DNA of 64,000 bases, taken from contig CAKZRU010000042.1 in assembly GCA_937146725.1 (NCBI GenBank), positions 1-64,000 of the forward strand. Direction: 5' to 3'. Positions 1 through 8,367 of this stretch are shown piece by piece (position 1 is the stretch's first letter; each line of letters opens with the position of its first letter). The notes under the pieces were generated by a model. That model made no database searches. It was given only the letters and a program-made list of their open reading frames with translations, and was not told the DNA's origin. Origin of the DNA: an uncultured Myxococcales bacterium. Lineage in GTDB: Bacteria > Myxococcota_A > Bradymonadia > UBA7976 > VGTA01. The translations under genes and the position numbers were made by a program.

Positions 1-166
1 CATTGATTCTCCCCGAGGCGACTGAGACTTGAGTGTTCAGTGGGAGGGGCATCGCGTCTTCACAGCTTTCAGGACAGGTCGGCCCCTGCGCGATGCAGCC
101 CGTCTCACCATCACCTTCAAAACCATTAGGACAAGGACCACAGTCACGTCCGAAATTATCTCTCAT
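1..166 (-). CDS. Cysteine-rich surface protein, partial (5' end probably lost)
   Basis: The minus strand reads an open frame that runs off the left edge. It contains a CGPCPNGFEGDG module followed by CPESCEDAMPLPLN, the same EGF-like plus PPC-like style as the lipoproteins later in this window. The frame stays open upstream to about position 244, but that part has no signal peptide or lipobox and no cysteines. The only ATG nearby, at 166, has no Shine-Dalgarno sequence. I infer that the 5' part was lost when the accessory patch to the right arrived. The rest of the gene lies outside the window, so intactness cannot be judged. Confidence 0.55.
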   Translation of the reverse strand, partial: MRDNFGRDCGPCPNGFEGDGETGCIAQGPTCPESCEDAMPLPLNTQVSVASGRIN

Positions 167-331
167 TATAGTACCCAATTTTTCATCTCTTTTGCGGGGA
201 GAAAGTTGTTTGGAATTAAGGACTTCAGTCAACAAAGGATCTTAACTGTCTACCAAGAGAAAGAGCCGATAATTGTTCGTAGGTCTCCAGTCAGTCGTCG
301 TTACGATGAAATGCTCTAAGTTCGTTCATGT

Positions 332-736
332 ATGGAGCAAGGTGAGTTGATTGACGTTATTGCTTCTGAAAAAGGGATCTCTAGCAAAACCTTGACTCGA
401 CATATGTCTTTGCTTAGTCTACCTGAAGAAAAGCAAGCGTTGTTAAAACGTGATGACCCTTCAATCCATGATTGGCCAATCAGAAAAGCTATTCAAGCTG
501 GAAGTGATCGTGAACGTTGGCTACTCCTCGTGAAGAGTCTAGATTCTGCAGAACGATGGTCTAAAATGCTTACAAAAGGCATAAAACAAGCTGAGATTGC
601 CAGACGAGAGGGATTATCTAGAGCAAGAGTGTGCCAGTTAATTCGTCTCAACCAACTAGATCCGTCAGTCAAAGCCTTAATCCGAAAAGGCGATAAACAA
701 TATTATGGAATCAGCCTTTATCAAGTATGGCAGTGA
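332..736 (+). CDS. Helix-turn-helix protein (recombinase/ParB-like HTH), possibly truncated
   Basis: The 134-residue protein has two HTH-like segments: IASEKGISSKTLTRHMSLL near residues 10-30, and QAEIARREGLSRARVCQLI near residues 87-105. The second resembles the DNA-binding helices of ParB/KorB-like proteins and of the HTH seen in some recombinase-associated proteins. No catalytic domain is visible. The same frame continues upstream beyond a TAA at 317-319 (VRRSPVSRRYDEML, stop, then VRSCMEQGEL), which suggests the original protein was longer and has an in-frame stop. The protein also ends abruptly. It lies in the accessory patch between a broken surface gene and the Fic gene. Function unknown; probably a remnant of a mobile element. 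Confidence 0.5.
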   Translation: MEQGELIDVIASEKGISSKTLTRHMSLLSLPEEKQALLKRDDPSIHDWPIRKAIQAGSDRERWLLLVKSLDSAERWSKMLTKGIKQAEIARREGLSRARVCQLIRLNQLDPSVKALIRKGDKQYYGISLYQVWQ

Positions 737-908
737 AAACTGTTAATCAAGTTGTTACGTACTTGGTGGATTATACCCTAATCGATTTAACCAAAGGCAA
801 ATATTTTTAGCATAATGAAGTAAAATTGTAATTAAGTAGAGTGATAGACTAAGGCAGTTACATTATCGACTTAGTATAGAGCATTAGGAACAACGTCCCT
901 TTTACTTT

Positions 909-926
909 ATCTACAGGACTGTAGAT
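909..926. repeat. Perfect 8-bp inverted repeat next to the fic stop codon
   Basis: ATCTACAG and CTGTAGAT are separated by only two bases, 6 bases past the fic stop codon. No T-run follows on the minus strand, so this is not a typical intrinsic terminator. It could be an operator or a processing hairpin. The rest of 737-931 is AT-rich, with no gene that I can see. Confidence 0.4.
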
Positions 927-931
927 GAATA

Positions 932-2038
932 TCAATGTGTAGCTGGTAACAGCAAACGGTAGCTAGTACTTCGTCCACCAGCGTCTTCCTTTTCCAAAAT
1001 TCGATGCTTAATTAGGTCTTTTATATCTCTGGAGGCTGTGTCATGAGAACATTTACACATTTTAGCCCACTTAGCTGTCTTTAACTTACCTGTAAAGTCA
1101 CCAAGGAGTTTTTTGAGCATATATCTCTGTCTTTCGTTTAACGGTGTTTCTCTATGTATTTCCCAAAACCGAGAACGAACAAAGATCTTTTCCAATAAAG
1201 AATCGCTACTGTTTAAGGCACTTTTTAAACAGCTTAAATACCACTGTAACCATGAGGTGATATTTAAATCTCCTCTTTGGGCCATTTCTAGTTCTCGATA
1301 ATAGTCTTTTTTCTGAAGCTCGATTTGGGCTGAAATACTGTAAAATCTTGAAGGCACTTGATCAGATCTTGTGAGCAATAAATCAGATAGCGCTCTTGCA
1401 ATTCTCCCATTTCCATCTTCAAAAGGGTGAATTGTTACAAACCACAAGTGTGCCAAGGCAGATTTAATTAGTGGCTCAAGTTGACTCTCATTAAGCCACT
1501 GAATAAAGCATTCCATTTCATCTGGAACTCGATCAGCGGGTGGTGCTTCGAAATGTATTTTTTCTCTCCCCATACCACCAGAGACAACTTGCATTGGCCC
1601 ATCTAAATCTTTACGCCAAGTACCTACTAGTATTTTATACATACCTGAACGTCCGGTTGGAAATAGACAGTTATGCCAACCAAAAAGTCGTTCTTCCGTC
1701 ACCTCCTTGGAAAACTGATGAGTCGCATCAAGCATCATTTCAACAATGCCATCAACATAGTGTGTTGTAGGACTAAGCCCAACACTTTCTAAACCAAGCC
1801 TTTTGGCAATAGACGAACGAACCTCTTCCGGATTAAGGATATTTCCCTCAATAGCATTCGATTTCAAGATATCTAAGGCAAAAATCTCTAGTTGAGCCTC
1901 AAGGTTAAGCGGAAATCCAATCCACTTGACTTTACCCAATAACAACCCTTGTTGATGACGAATTTCAGAAATTAAAGGCAGTAAGACTTTTTCATCCCAA
2001 GTCCAATGTGGCCAATCTGATCTTTGATGAATATACAC
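932..2038 (-). CDS. Fic family protein with DUF4172 N-terminus and winged-helix C-terminus
   Basis: Predicted AMP-transferase (or related nucleotide transferase) of the Fic/DOC family, 368 residues. The catalytic motif HPFEDGNGR is at residues 204-212. The N-terminal region matches the DUF4172 style and contains SNAIEG at 60-65, which fits the class II inhibitory motif (S/T)xxxE(G/N); such proteins are self-inhibited by this glutamate. The C-terminal 60 residues look like a winged helix (TAKWAKMCKCSHDTASRDIKDL), so it may bind DNA or regulate itself. The start is GTG at 2038 with AAGGAG five bases upstream. No antitoxin-like partner gene is adjacent, consistent with class II. It lies in the accessory patch beside an insertion sequence, so it may have been acquired. 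Substrate unknown. Confidence 0.9.
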   Translation of the reverse strand: MYIHQRSDWPHWTWDEKVLLPLISEIRHQQGLLLGKVKWIGFPLNLEAQLEIFALDILKSNAIEGNILNPEEVRSSIAKRLGLESVGLSPTTHYVDGIVEMMLDATHQFSKEVTEERLFGWHNCLFPTGRSGMYKILVGTWRKDLDGPMQVVSGGMGREKIHFEAPPADRVPDEMECFIQWLNESQLEPLIKSALAHLWFVTIHPFEDGNGRIARALSDLLLTRSDQVPSRFYSISAQIELQKKDYYRELEMAQRGDLNITSWLQWYLSCLKSALNSSDSLLEKIFVRSRFWEIHRETPLNERQRYMLKKLLGDFTGKLKTAKWAKMCKCSHDTASRDIKDLIKHRILEKEDAGGRSTSYRLLLPATH

Positions 2039-2090
2039 TTTATTCTCCTTAAATCTTAATGAGAATAGCTGTATTTTTCTCCTTATGCAA

Positions 2091-2107
2091 GGCGTTGGTG
2101 CATAAGT
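2091..2107 (+). repeat. Left terminal inverted repeat of the IS903-like element
   Basis: GGCGTTGGTGCATAAGT differs from the right end at two positions (4 and 8). The canonical IS903-type tip GGCTTTGTTG is better kept at the right end, so the left end has decayed. With the CTTATGCAA just outside, it forms a larger dyad. Confidence 0.8.
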
Positions 2108-2145
2108 CTATCGAATAAAATAAGATGAGTGCTGAGGAGTAAACT

Positions 2146-3092
2146 ATGACTCAGCCACACCACCGTAATAGACATCCAAAGTACCGAAAGAAATACAAAA
2201 TACACAACTGGCAGTCTTATGAGCGATCTTTAATCAACCGTCGTGATCTAACTTTATGGCTTTCAGAAGACGTGATTGAATCTTGGAATAGCGACCTAGA
2301 TCAGAGGATAGGTAGGCCCAAGCTGTACTCAGATCTAGCCATTGAAACAGCACTTACTTTACGATTTCTGTTTAAGCTGCCACTTAGACAAACTGAGGGC
2401 TTTTTAACGTTCATCTTCCGACTGATGAATCTTGGGCTAAATGTGCCTGATCACACCACTCTACCACGAAGAAATAGTACGCTCAAAACTAGGCTTAAAA
2501 GGGTAGGTAAGCCGAGAACATTGATAGTACCGGCCTTGTGATTCATGGTGAAGGTCGTTTGAAACGCGATAAATATGGTAAAAGAAAACGTCGTGGTTGG
2601 CGAAAACTACAGATCGGAGTGAGCAATGGATTTATAGTGGCCCATTACCTAAGTGAAGACCGAAAGACAGACGGTGAAATCGCCCCTCACCTAATCAAGC
2701 AAGTAGGCAAGATTGACTCGATTACAGCTGACAAAGGATATGATCAAAGTCGTGTATATGAAGCCGCAAATGATCAGCTCAATGAGGGTGGACAAGTCAA
2801 CATCCATCCTAGAGCAAATGCAGTTGTTTCCGCTTCAGATGAAGCAGCACTTAGACAGCGAAATCAGCACGTCAAATCTATCGATGAAGACGGTGTCCTA
2901 ACCTGGAAAAGAACATCCGGTTACTACCGTCAAAGTGAGGTTGAAAATATGTTCTTTCGATATAAAAACCTGATTGGAGATGAACTCAGAGCGAGAAATG
3001 AGAATTCTCGAAGGGTGGAGTCTGTCATCGCTTGTAATATTTTGAATAGGCTTAAGTTGTTAGGCAGTCCTCAAAGTACGTTGGTTGCATGA
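2146..3092 (+). pseudogene. IS903-type DDE transposase, frameshifted
   Basis: The N-terminal part (2146-2541) reads NWQSYERSLINRRDLTLWL and the conserved DHTTLPRR. The C-terminal part (in frame by about 2520, to 3092) reads IDSTGLVIHGEG, WRKLQIGV, TADKGYD, then YYRQSEVENMFFRYK with the last catalytic glutamate, and ends LGSPQSTLVA like IS903. The first catalytic Asp motif IDSTG is in the second frame, so the break lies between about 2511 and 2520. Several residues normally found before IDSTG are also missing, which points to a small deletion rather than recoding. A TAA at 2508 in the second frame rules out slippage further upstream. The gene is most likely dead. Confidence 0.85.
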
Positions 3093-3144
3093 AGACCACA
3101 TCAAAAGACCGGTGTTGTCTAAGTCATTGATTAGATGTACTTTT

Positions 3145-3161
3145 ACTTATGCAACAAAGCC
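3145..3161 (-). repeat. Right terminal inverted repeat of the IS903-like element
   Basis: ACTTATGCAACAAAGCC is the complement of GGCTTTGTTGCATAAGT, the usual IS5/IS903 tip. It ends at 3161, a few bases from the cmoB stop codon. Confidence 0.85.
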
Positions 3162-3167
3162 GATGGT

Positions 3168-4190
3168 TTAGGAGAAGTCAGCTAAGATGATAGCCCTTAA
3201 GGGAGCCGGATGCCCTTCGATCGTTAAGTTTGGATCTTTAGGATCAAGTGCTTGGTTTAAAGAGTAAAAACGCATCCATTCGGTTTGTCTTTGCTCTTGT
3301 AAGCTTGTTTGATTTAAATCAAGCAAGCGGGGCTGTTTATAACCGGCCTCGATCAGCCACTCTAATAAAGTATCAACATCTGGTAAACACCAAACATTGC
3401 GCATTTGTGCATAGCGTCCTTCTGGATAAAAAGGCTCAGCATTAGGCGTAATGATCGTTTCAAGCACAAGCTGTCCGCCATTTAGGCCAAAATGCTTTTG
3501 CAGAGATTTCAAATGTGCTTGTGGATCGCGTCGATGATAAAGCACGCCCATAGAAAAGACGATATCAAAAAATGGTAAGATACAGTCATCTAAATCTTCT
3601 AGGGTCAGTGGCAGATGATATACCGGATGGGTTTTAGAGTCGGCTAAAGGCGCATAGCGATTGAATAAGTCGCTACACACTCTATATTGATAGTGAAAAA
3701 GCCTTGTTGGGTCTACCCCAAGCACAAACTGAGCTTCTTCACCCAAAGCTCGCCAACAGTGATATGCGTTACCACAGCCAATATCGAGTATCTTAGCATT
3801 TTTTAATGAGTCTAAATGAGGCAAGACTCGGGTCCATTTCCAATCAGAGCGCCATTCCGTATCAATCAATAAATCACCTAAATGAATGGGCCCCTTGCGC
3901 CAAGGGTGTAGCCTTTGTAGGGTTTGAACTGCAGTTTCTAAATCAGGCCAAGTGCCTTCTAAACTCAGTTTAGGCTCGCTGAGCTTTAATTGATTTTTTG
4001 AAGCAAATGGGGGCAAATCTTGACTCACTTGACGCCAGTCACTCAGTCTTGAGTCAACCTTGAGATCAAGGGCACTTGCACATTTGGCTTGGAGTTGCTC
4101 AAGTTGCTCTTGAGCGAGCCCAAACTCAAGTAAATGACTCCATAATGGAGCAAAGCCTTGTGCATCATAGGGGTCAAAGTGAGTATGCAT
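3168..4190 (-). CDS. cmoB: tRNA U34 carboxymethyltransferase CmoB
   Basis: CmoB transfers the carboxymethyl group from carboxy-S-adenosylmethionine to 5-hydroxyuridine at tRNA position 34, giving cmo5U, which widens wobble reading. The Rossmann motif ILDIGCGNAYHCWRALG and the family signature FSMGVLYHRRDP are both present, and the end (EGHPAPLRAI) aligns with known CmoB C-termini, so the gene is intact despite the IS next to it. I place the start at ATG 4190 (MHTHFDPYD, 340 residues) because AAGGA lies seven bases upstream. The open frame extends back to 4247, but that extension overlaps the cmoA end and looks non-coding. It follows cmoA by 32 bases and is probably co-transcribed. Confidence 0.95.
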   Translation of the reverse strand: MHTHFDPYDAQGFAPLWSHLLEFGLAQEQLEQLQAKCASALDLKVDSRLSDWRQVSQDLPPFASKNQLKLSEPKLSLEGTWPDLETAVQTLQRLHPWRKGPIHLGDLLIDTEWRSDWKWTRVLPHLDSLKNAKILDIGCGNAYHCWRALGEEAQFVLGVDPTRLFHYQYRVCSDLFNRYAPLADSKTHPVYHLPLTLEDLDDCILPFFDIVFSMGVLYHRRDPQAHLKSLQKHFGLNGGQLVLETIITPNAEPFYPEGRYAQMRNVWCLPDVDTLLEWLIEAGYKQPRLLDLNQTSLQEQRQTEWMRFYSLNQALDPKDPNLTIEGHPAPLRAIILADFS

Positions 4191-4222
4191 ATTGATTTCC
4201 TTTGGGCAACAAGTGCGTCGGC

Positions 4223-4951
4223 CTAAGCGAGGGCAACAAGTGAGCAAAAGTTAAAGGCTTGATACCAAACCTCAGAAGCACTAAAGCCGGCAGCGCTTAA
4301 GCGATCTTTGTGTGCCTGAATGGGTTCAGGTACGAGTACTCCAACTAAGGCATCTCTTTTGCGCGCAATCTCAAGCTCTGAATATCCTTGGCTTTTCTTG
4401 AACTCATGATGCAGGTCAATGCACAGCGTATCAATGCGTTCATCAGCAAGGCGGATTTTTTCGGAGAGCAATAAGGCACCACCTGGCCTTAACGCTTTTT
4501 TGGCTCGGCATAAAAGGTCGAGACGATCTTGAATAGGGATAAATTGCAGAGTAAAATTAAGCACGATTAAACTCGCATCTTTTAGCTCTACCTGTCGTAT
4601 ATCTTCTTGAATAAGACTGAGATGATTTTTAAGCATCTTTGAGTCAACCAAGTCCTTTTGACAAGCTTTAAGCATGGCTTCTGAACAATCAACACCAACC
4701 AATTCGACTTGTAAGCTCGGATCAAGTTTACGATCTATGGCTAATAAAGCCGCTCCTCTTGAGCAACCTAACTCATAGATTTTGGAGTGGGGAGTCGCTA
4801 AACGTTGAGCTAAAGCGGCAGCGGCTGATAATGTTGCTTGGTAGCCGGGCACGGAGCGTTCGATCATGTCAGGAAATACCCTAGTGACCTCTTCGTCAAA
4901 GGCAAAAGCTGGAACCTCTCCCATGACTTTTTGATAGATTTGGTCTTTCAC
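4223..4951 (-). CDS. cmoA: Carboxy-S-adenosyl-L-methionine synthase CmoA
   Basis: CmoA makes carboxy-SAM from SAM and prephenate, the donor used by CmoB. The sequence keeps VFPDMIERSVPGY, the SAM loop YELGCSRGAAL, VLNFTLQF and GYSELEIA, all typical of CmoA, and ends SLVALA. The start is set at GTG 4951, six bases after AAGGAG, giving 242 residues, close to the usual length (about 247). An ATG at 5047 would add 32 basic, unconserved residues with no ribosome binding site. First gene of the cmoA-cmoB operon, divergent from feoA. Confidence 0.95.
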   Translation of the reverse strand: MKDQIYQKVMGEVPAFAFDEEVTRVFPDMIERSVPGYQATLSAAAALAQRLATPHSKIYELGCSRGAALLAIDRKLDPSLQVELVGVDCSEAMLKACQKDLVDSKMLKNHLSLIQEDIRQVELKDASLIVLNFTLQFIPIQDRLDLLCRAKKALRPGGALLLSEKIRLADERIDTLCIDLHHEFKKSQGYSELEIARKRDALVGVLVPEPIQAHKDRLSAAGFSASEVWYQAFNFCSLVALA

Positions 4952-5112
4952 ATCATACTCCTTAGTTGATTGGAAGCTTATTTCAACGTGTTTGTTTTTA
5001 TGAAACCTACTTTGCTTACTGTGCTCAGTGTGCCTACTCAATTTCATCTAACAAACTCAAGATCTTCTTAAAAATTCTTCTTAAAAAATGACTGAGAGAC
5101 TGAGCGTTTGAG

Positions 5113-5149
5113 GAAATTGATAATGTTATTGATCTTCATTATCAATTTC
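5113..5149. promoter_or_regulatory. Fur-type iron operator upstream of feoAB
   Basis: A perfect 13-bp inverted repeat, GAAATTGATAATG and CATTATCAATTTC, with 11 bases between the arms. Within it, TGATCTTCATTATCA (5130-5144) matches 12 of the 14 defined positions of the Fur consensus TGATAATnATTATCA, and TGATAATG starts a second, overlapping half. It lies 56 bases before feoA and is also upstream of the divergent cmoA. Repression of feoAB by Fe2+-Fur is the obvious reading. A 13-base direct repeat containing CTTCTTAAAAA (5064-5087) lies nearby. Confidence 0.72.
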
Positions 5150-5204
5150 ACTAAGCTTACTCATTATTAATTATATTGGATATAAAACTAGCTGGGAGCC
5201 CATC

Positions 5205-5453
5205 ATGTCTCACTCCGCAGGTCAGCTTTTGACAGCCTTATCTCAAAAGTCAAACACCTTGAATACTCTTAAGCTCGAAGGGATTAGTGAGGCGCCAACT
5301 TCACTTAAAACTCGCTTATTGGAACTCGGTTTAATCAAAGGTACCTTACTTAAGGTATCTCGTAATGGTGGGCAGTTTTTGATTCACTTGCGCGGTGATA
5401 CATTACTTTTAAGAGCAAGCGAAGCACAACATTTGGTGGTGTCGGCATCTTAA
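5205..5453 (+). CDS. feoA: Ferrous iron transport protein FeoA
   Basis: Small cytosolic SH3-like protein of 82 residues that supports the FeoB iron channel. The core TRLLELGLIKGTLLKVSRNGG and the end LRASEAQHLVV are typical of FeoA. It is followed 91 bases later by feoB and preceded by a Fur-type operator, so both genes should be induced under iron limitation. No FeoC-like gene follows feoB. Confidence 0.93.
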   Translation: MSHSAGQLLTALSQKSNTLNTLKLEGISEAPTSLKTRLLELGLIKGTLLKVSRNGGQFLIHLRGDTLLLRASEAQHLVVSAS

Positions 5454-5544
5454 CCTAGGCTCAGCCATCTATTTTAAGTCAAAACTTAAGTAGGCTGATT
5501 TTATCAGGTTCATCACCCAAAGTGATATAAAAGAGGGGGCTCAG

Positions 5545-7818
5545 TTGAATAAGCCAAGTACTGAAGAGGCACTACCTTTGGAACAAAATCTGAATCCAAA
5601 CAAGGTGGAATCAACCCAAAAAGTCTTTAAGGCACTTATGGTGGGTCGACCTAATGCGGGTAAAACAAGTGTTTATAATCGTTTAACCGGCCATCGACTG
5701 AAAACAGGTAATTACCATGGTGTAACGGTTGAGCATGCTGAAGGTATAATGAGCTTAACAAGTGGAGACTTGTCTCTTATTGATTTACCGGGCACACCAA
5801 GCTTGGTCCCACATAGTCCTGATGAAGGCTTAACAAGTTCTGCAGTACTTAACGGAAGCTTAGGTGTTTATGATGGGTTAGTGAGTGTTGTTGATGCCAC
5901 CAGACTCATTGAGGGTTTATATTTAAGCCTACAAGTGCTTGAGCTTGGTTGGCCAACATTGATTGTGATTAATCAAATCGACCTAGCTGAAAAAGCGGGG
6001 ATTAGCATAGATCTTGAGGCGCTTCAGAACTCTTTGTTAGCCATGAAGTCAAAAACCGAGAAATCACAATTTATTTCAGTGCTTGCTGTTTCGGCATTAA
6101 CCGGACAGGGCATTGCACAGCTAAAGTCGGCTTTAGATGACTTATGCATGGCAAGTGAAACTCAGCAAGCAAGTGAAACTCAGCAAGTCTCTCATATCTT
6201 TGATTATTCTTGGATTAACCGTAAAGATTTGAGTCAGCAGGTTGATGCTCAATTGCTCAGTCAGCTACAAGAGGACTTACCGGCTCCCATTTATGCCCAA
6301 AAGGCTCATATAAACGCTTATTTGCATTGGCTTAGTTTGGGTCGACATGAAAATGAAGCACCCATTACCGCACGGCTTAGGTTATTGGCCTTAAGTGAAG
6401 CAAGCTTCAAAGCTGAAAAAGCCGAACAGGACATTGAAGACCGTTATACTTGGCTCGATCAAGAGTCTCTTAAGTGGTTAAGCTGTGAACAAAAAGAGCA
6501 AGAAGCCGAATCTGCACAAGCTTCAACTTTTGCAAAGATTGATCGTTATGTATTGCATCCGTTTTGGGGCAGTCTGTGCTTTATTTTACTGATGCTTCTC
6601 ATGTTTCAAGCCTTATTTGTAGGTGCCGATCCCTTTATCGGTATGATTGAAGACTTGGTCGTTATATTAGGCGGTGTGGCACAGGCCCATTTACCCGATC
6701 ACATAATTTCAGAGTTTATTGTTGAAGGGCTGATCAATGGTGTGGGCAATGTGATTGTCTTTTTACCACAGGTCTTAATTCTTTTTGGCTTAATCGGCTT
6801 AATGGAAGACAGTGGGTATATGTCTCGTGCTGCTGCTTTGACGGATAAGGTCATGCGTACTGCAGGCTTAAGCGGTCGAGCTTTTGTACCGATGTTATCA
6901 GGCTTTATTTGTGCAGTGCCCGCCATTTTGGCCACTCGTACCCTACCTCAAAGACGTGACCGCTTGCTCACCATGATGGCCTTACCCTTACTGACTTGTT
7001 CGGCCCGCTTGCCGGTTTATACCTTATTGATTGCCACTCTATTACCGGAATCTGGAACAACTTTGGGCATTGATCATCGAGCATGGGTCATGGTGTTACT
7101 CTATCTTTTTGCGACCTTTTCAGCATTTGCTGCAGTTTGGGTTATGGGTAAAACGATTTTAAAGGGTGAAACACCCCCCTTGCTTATTCATTTACCTGAC
7201 TATCGTAAGCCAGTGTTCAAGGATGTAATACAGCGTTTATGGACTAGAGCAATGGTCTTTATTAAAGAGGCTGGCTCTGTCATTTTGGCGGGTACAATCG
7301 TTCTTTGGATTCTTTTAAGCTTCCCTCGACTAGATACACCTGTGTCTAGTAGTGACAGTGCTCAACACACCACGGTTGAAGCAAGTGAGCATTTAGCCCA
7401 ACAAAGAGCGCAAAGTTATGGTGGCCAGTTGGGTCGTTTAATGGAGCCTGCTTTACGGCCTTTGGGTTGGGATTGGCAAGTGGGTGTAGGTCTCATTGGT
7501 GCTTTTGCGGCTCGTGAGGTTTTTGTGAGTACCTTAGGGATGGTGTATGGGGTTGGAGCTGAAGTCGATGAAGAAAGCGACTCGCTGAGAGACAAGATTA
7601 AAACCGCCCGACATGCTGATGGAAGCCCAGTTTTTACCCCAACATCAGCCCTTGCCTTATTGATCTTCTTTTCGCTCGCTTGTCAGTGCCTTAGTACTTT
7701 AGCTGCGGTGAAAAGAGAAACAGGAGGATATCGTTGGCCCCTCTTTATGTTTAGTTATATGTCGGTTTTAGCTTATGGCTGTGCCTTATTGGTCACTTGG
7801 ATTGGTGCCATCATTTAA
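5545..7818 (+). CDS. feoB: Ferrous iron transporter FeoB
   Basis: Inner-membrane Fe2+ transporter with an N-terminal G-protein domain, 757 residues. G1 is GRPNAGKTS (34-42), G3 is DLPGTPSL and G4 is NQID. The membrane part has the two conserved gate regions, SGYMSRAAALTDKVM...LSGRAFVPM followed by CAVPAILATRTLP, and LTCSARLPVYTLL. The C-terminal core contains the conserved AAREVFVSTLG. The start is TTG at 5545 behind a GAGGGGG sequence; a less common codon that may limit translation. A short duplicated ASETQQ in the G-domain linker is a local slippage product. Full length and apparently functional. Confidence 0.95.
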   Translation: MNKPSTEEALPLEQNLNPNKVESTQKVFKALMVGRPNAGKTSVYNRLTGHRLKTGNYHGVTVEHAEGIMSLTSGDLSLIDLPGTPSLVPHSPDEGLTSSAVLNGSLGVYDGLVSVVDATRLIEGLYLSLQVLELGWPTLIVINQIDLAEKAGISIDLEALQNSLLAMKSKTEKSQFISVLAVSALTGQGIAQLKSALDDLCMASETQQASETQQVSHIFDYSWINRKDLSQQVDAQLLSQLQEDLPAPIYAQKAHINAYLHWLSLGRHENEAPITARLRLLALSEASFKAEKAEQDIEDRYTWLDQESLKWLSCEQKEQEAESAQASTFAKIDRYVLHPFWGSLCFILLMLLMFQALFVGADPFIGMIEDLVVILGGVAQAHLPDHIISEFIVEGLINGVGNVIVFLPQVLILFGLIGLMEDSGYMSRAAALTDKVMRTAGLSGRAFVPMLSGFICAVPAILATRTLPQRRDRLLTMMALPLLTCSARLPVYTLLIATLLPESGTTLGIDHRAWVMVLLYLFATFSAFAAVWVMGKTILKGETPPLLIHLPDYRKPVFKDVIQRLWTRAMVFIKEAGSVILAGTIVLWILLSFPRLDTPVSSSDSAQHTTVEASEHLAQQRAQSYGGQLGRLMEPALRPLGWDWQVGVGLIGAFAAREVFVSTLGMVYGVGAEVDEESDSLRDKIKTARHADGSPVFTPTSALALLIFFSLACQCLSTLAAVKRETGGYRWPLFMFSYMSVLAYGCALLVTWIGAII

Positions 7819-7943
7819 AGCACTAAGTTTTAATGGTTTAGCTCAGCCTTAAAAGATTAGCGCTTGAACCTACTTGGGCTCTGTGTTCTATTCTGCATAA
7901 AATATTATGCACTCTTTTTGTTGTCACTGATTGGAACTGACTT

Positions 7944-8303
7944 ATGAGTTATGAAATCTACAAATATCTGCACTTGATTGGCCTAGGACTCGTCTCTTTT
8001 GGCTTTGGTGCCCTTTTTCTAAATCCTCAAGAGCCGGGAAAGCGTAAATTGGTCGCCATGGCTCATGGGATTGGTTTGTTCTTGGTACTTTTAGGTGGCT
8101 TTGGTATGGCCGCTCGCCTTAAGATTAGTACCATGGAACCTTGGGTGCTCTTTAAGATTGTTGTATGGCTCGGCCTAGGTGGCTTTATTGCCATCAGTAA
8201 ACGTAAACCCGAAATTGCCCCCAAAGTACAAGCTGTGTTGATTGTTTTGGCTATGGTCGCAGCTTATCTTGGGATCTTTCATCACCAACTATTTACGGCC
8301 TAA
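7944..8303 (+). CDS. Small four-helix inner-membrane protein of unknown function
   Basis: 119 residues with four predicted membrane helices (about 8-26, 38-57, 66-85 and 94-112), short loops, and histidines in or near helices 1 and 2 (YLHLIGLG, MAHGIGL). The overall look resembles small SirB-like or cytochrome-b-like membrane proteins, but I see no decisive motif. It stands between feoB and wecB with gaps of 125 and 64 bases, so operon membership is uncertain. Confidence 0.7.
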   Translation: MSYEIYKYLHLIGLGLVSFGFGALFLNPQEPGKRKLVAMAHGIGLFLVLLGGFGMAARLKISTMEPWVLFKIVVWLGLGGFIAISKRKPEIAPKVQAVLIVLAMVAAYLGIFHHQLFTA

Positions 8304-8367
8304 TCTCAACTTATACGCTTCCTAAACAGATGATTACATATCGAGCCCTTAGCACAAAGAGAGGATC

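Larger units (their letters stand above)
2091..3161 (+). mobile_element. IS5-family (IS903-like) insertion sequence, inactive
   Basis: The 1071-bp element is bounded by 17-bp terminal inverted repeats that match at 15 positions (GGCGTTGGTGCATAAGT on the left, GGCTTTGTTGCATAAGT read inward from the right). Size and ends match the IS903 group of the IS5 family. It carries one transposase gene broken by a frameshift. The flanks do not form a 9-bp or 4-bp target duplication (left CTTATGCAA, right GATGGTTTA). The left flank itself resembles the tip of another IS end. The element ends 6 bases before the cmoB stop codon, without damaging cmoB. Confidence 0.88.

Noticed and set aside
29..319. Plus-strand frame over the left edge
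   Set aside because: Positions 1-166 code on the minus strand for a cysteine-rich surface protein. Only the last part of the plus frame, near the HTH gene, may be real.
2490..2545. Programmed ribosomal frameshift in the transposase gene
   Set aside because: No slippery heptamer in the right phase, a stop at 2508 in the new frame, and residues missing before the IDSTG motif.
4191..4247. Longer CmoB start at 4247
   Set aside because: It overlaps the end of cmoA, gives a Cys/Arg-rich extension unlike the family, and ATG 4190 has a good ribosome binding site.
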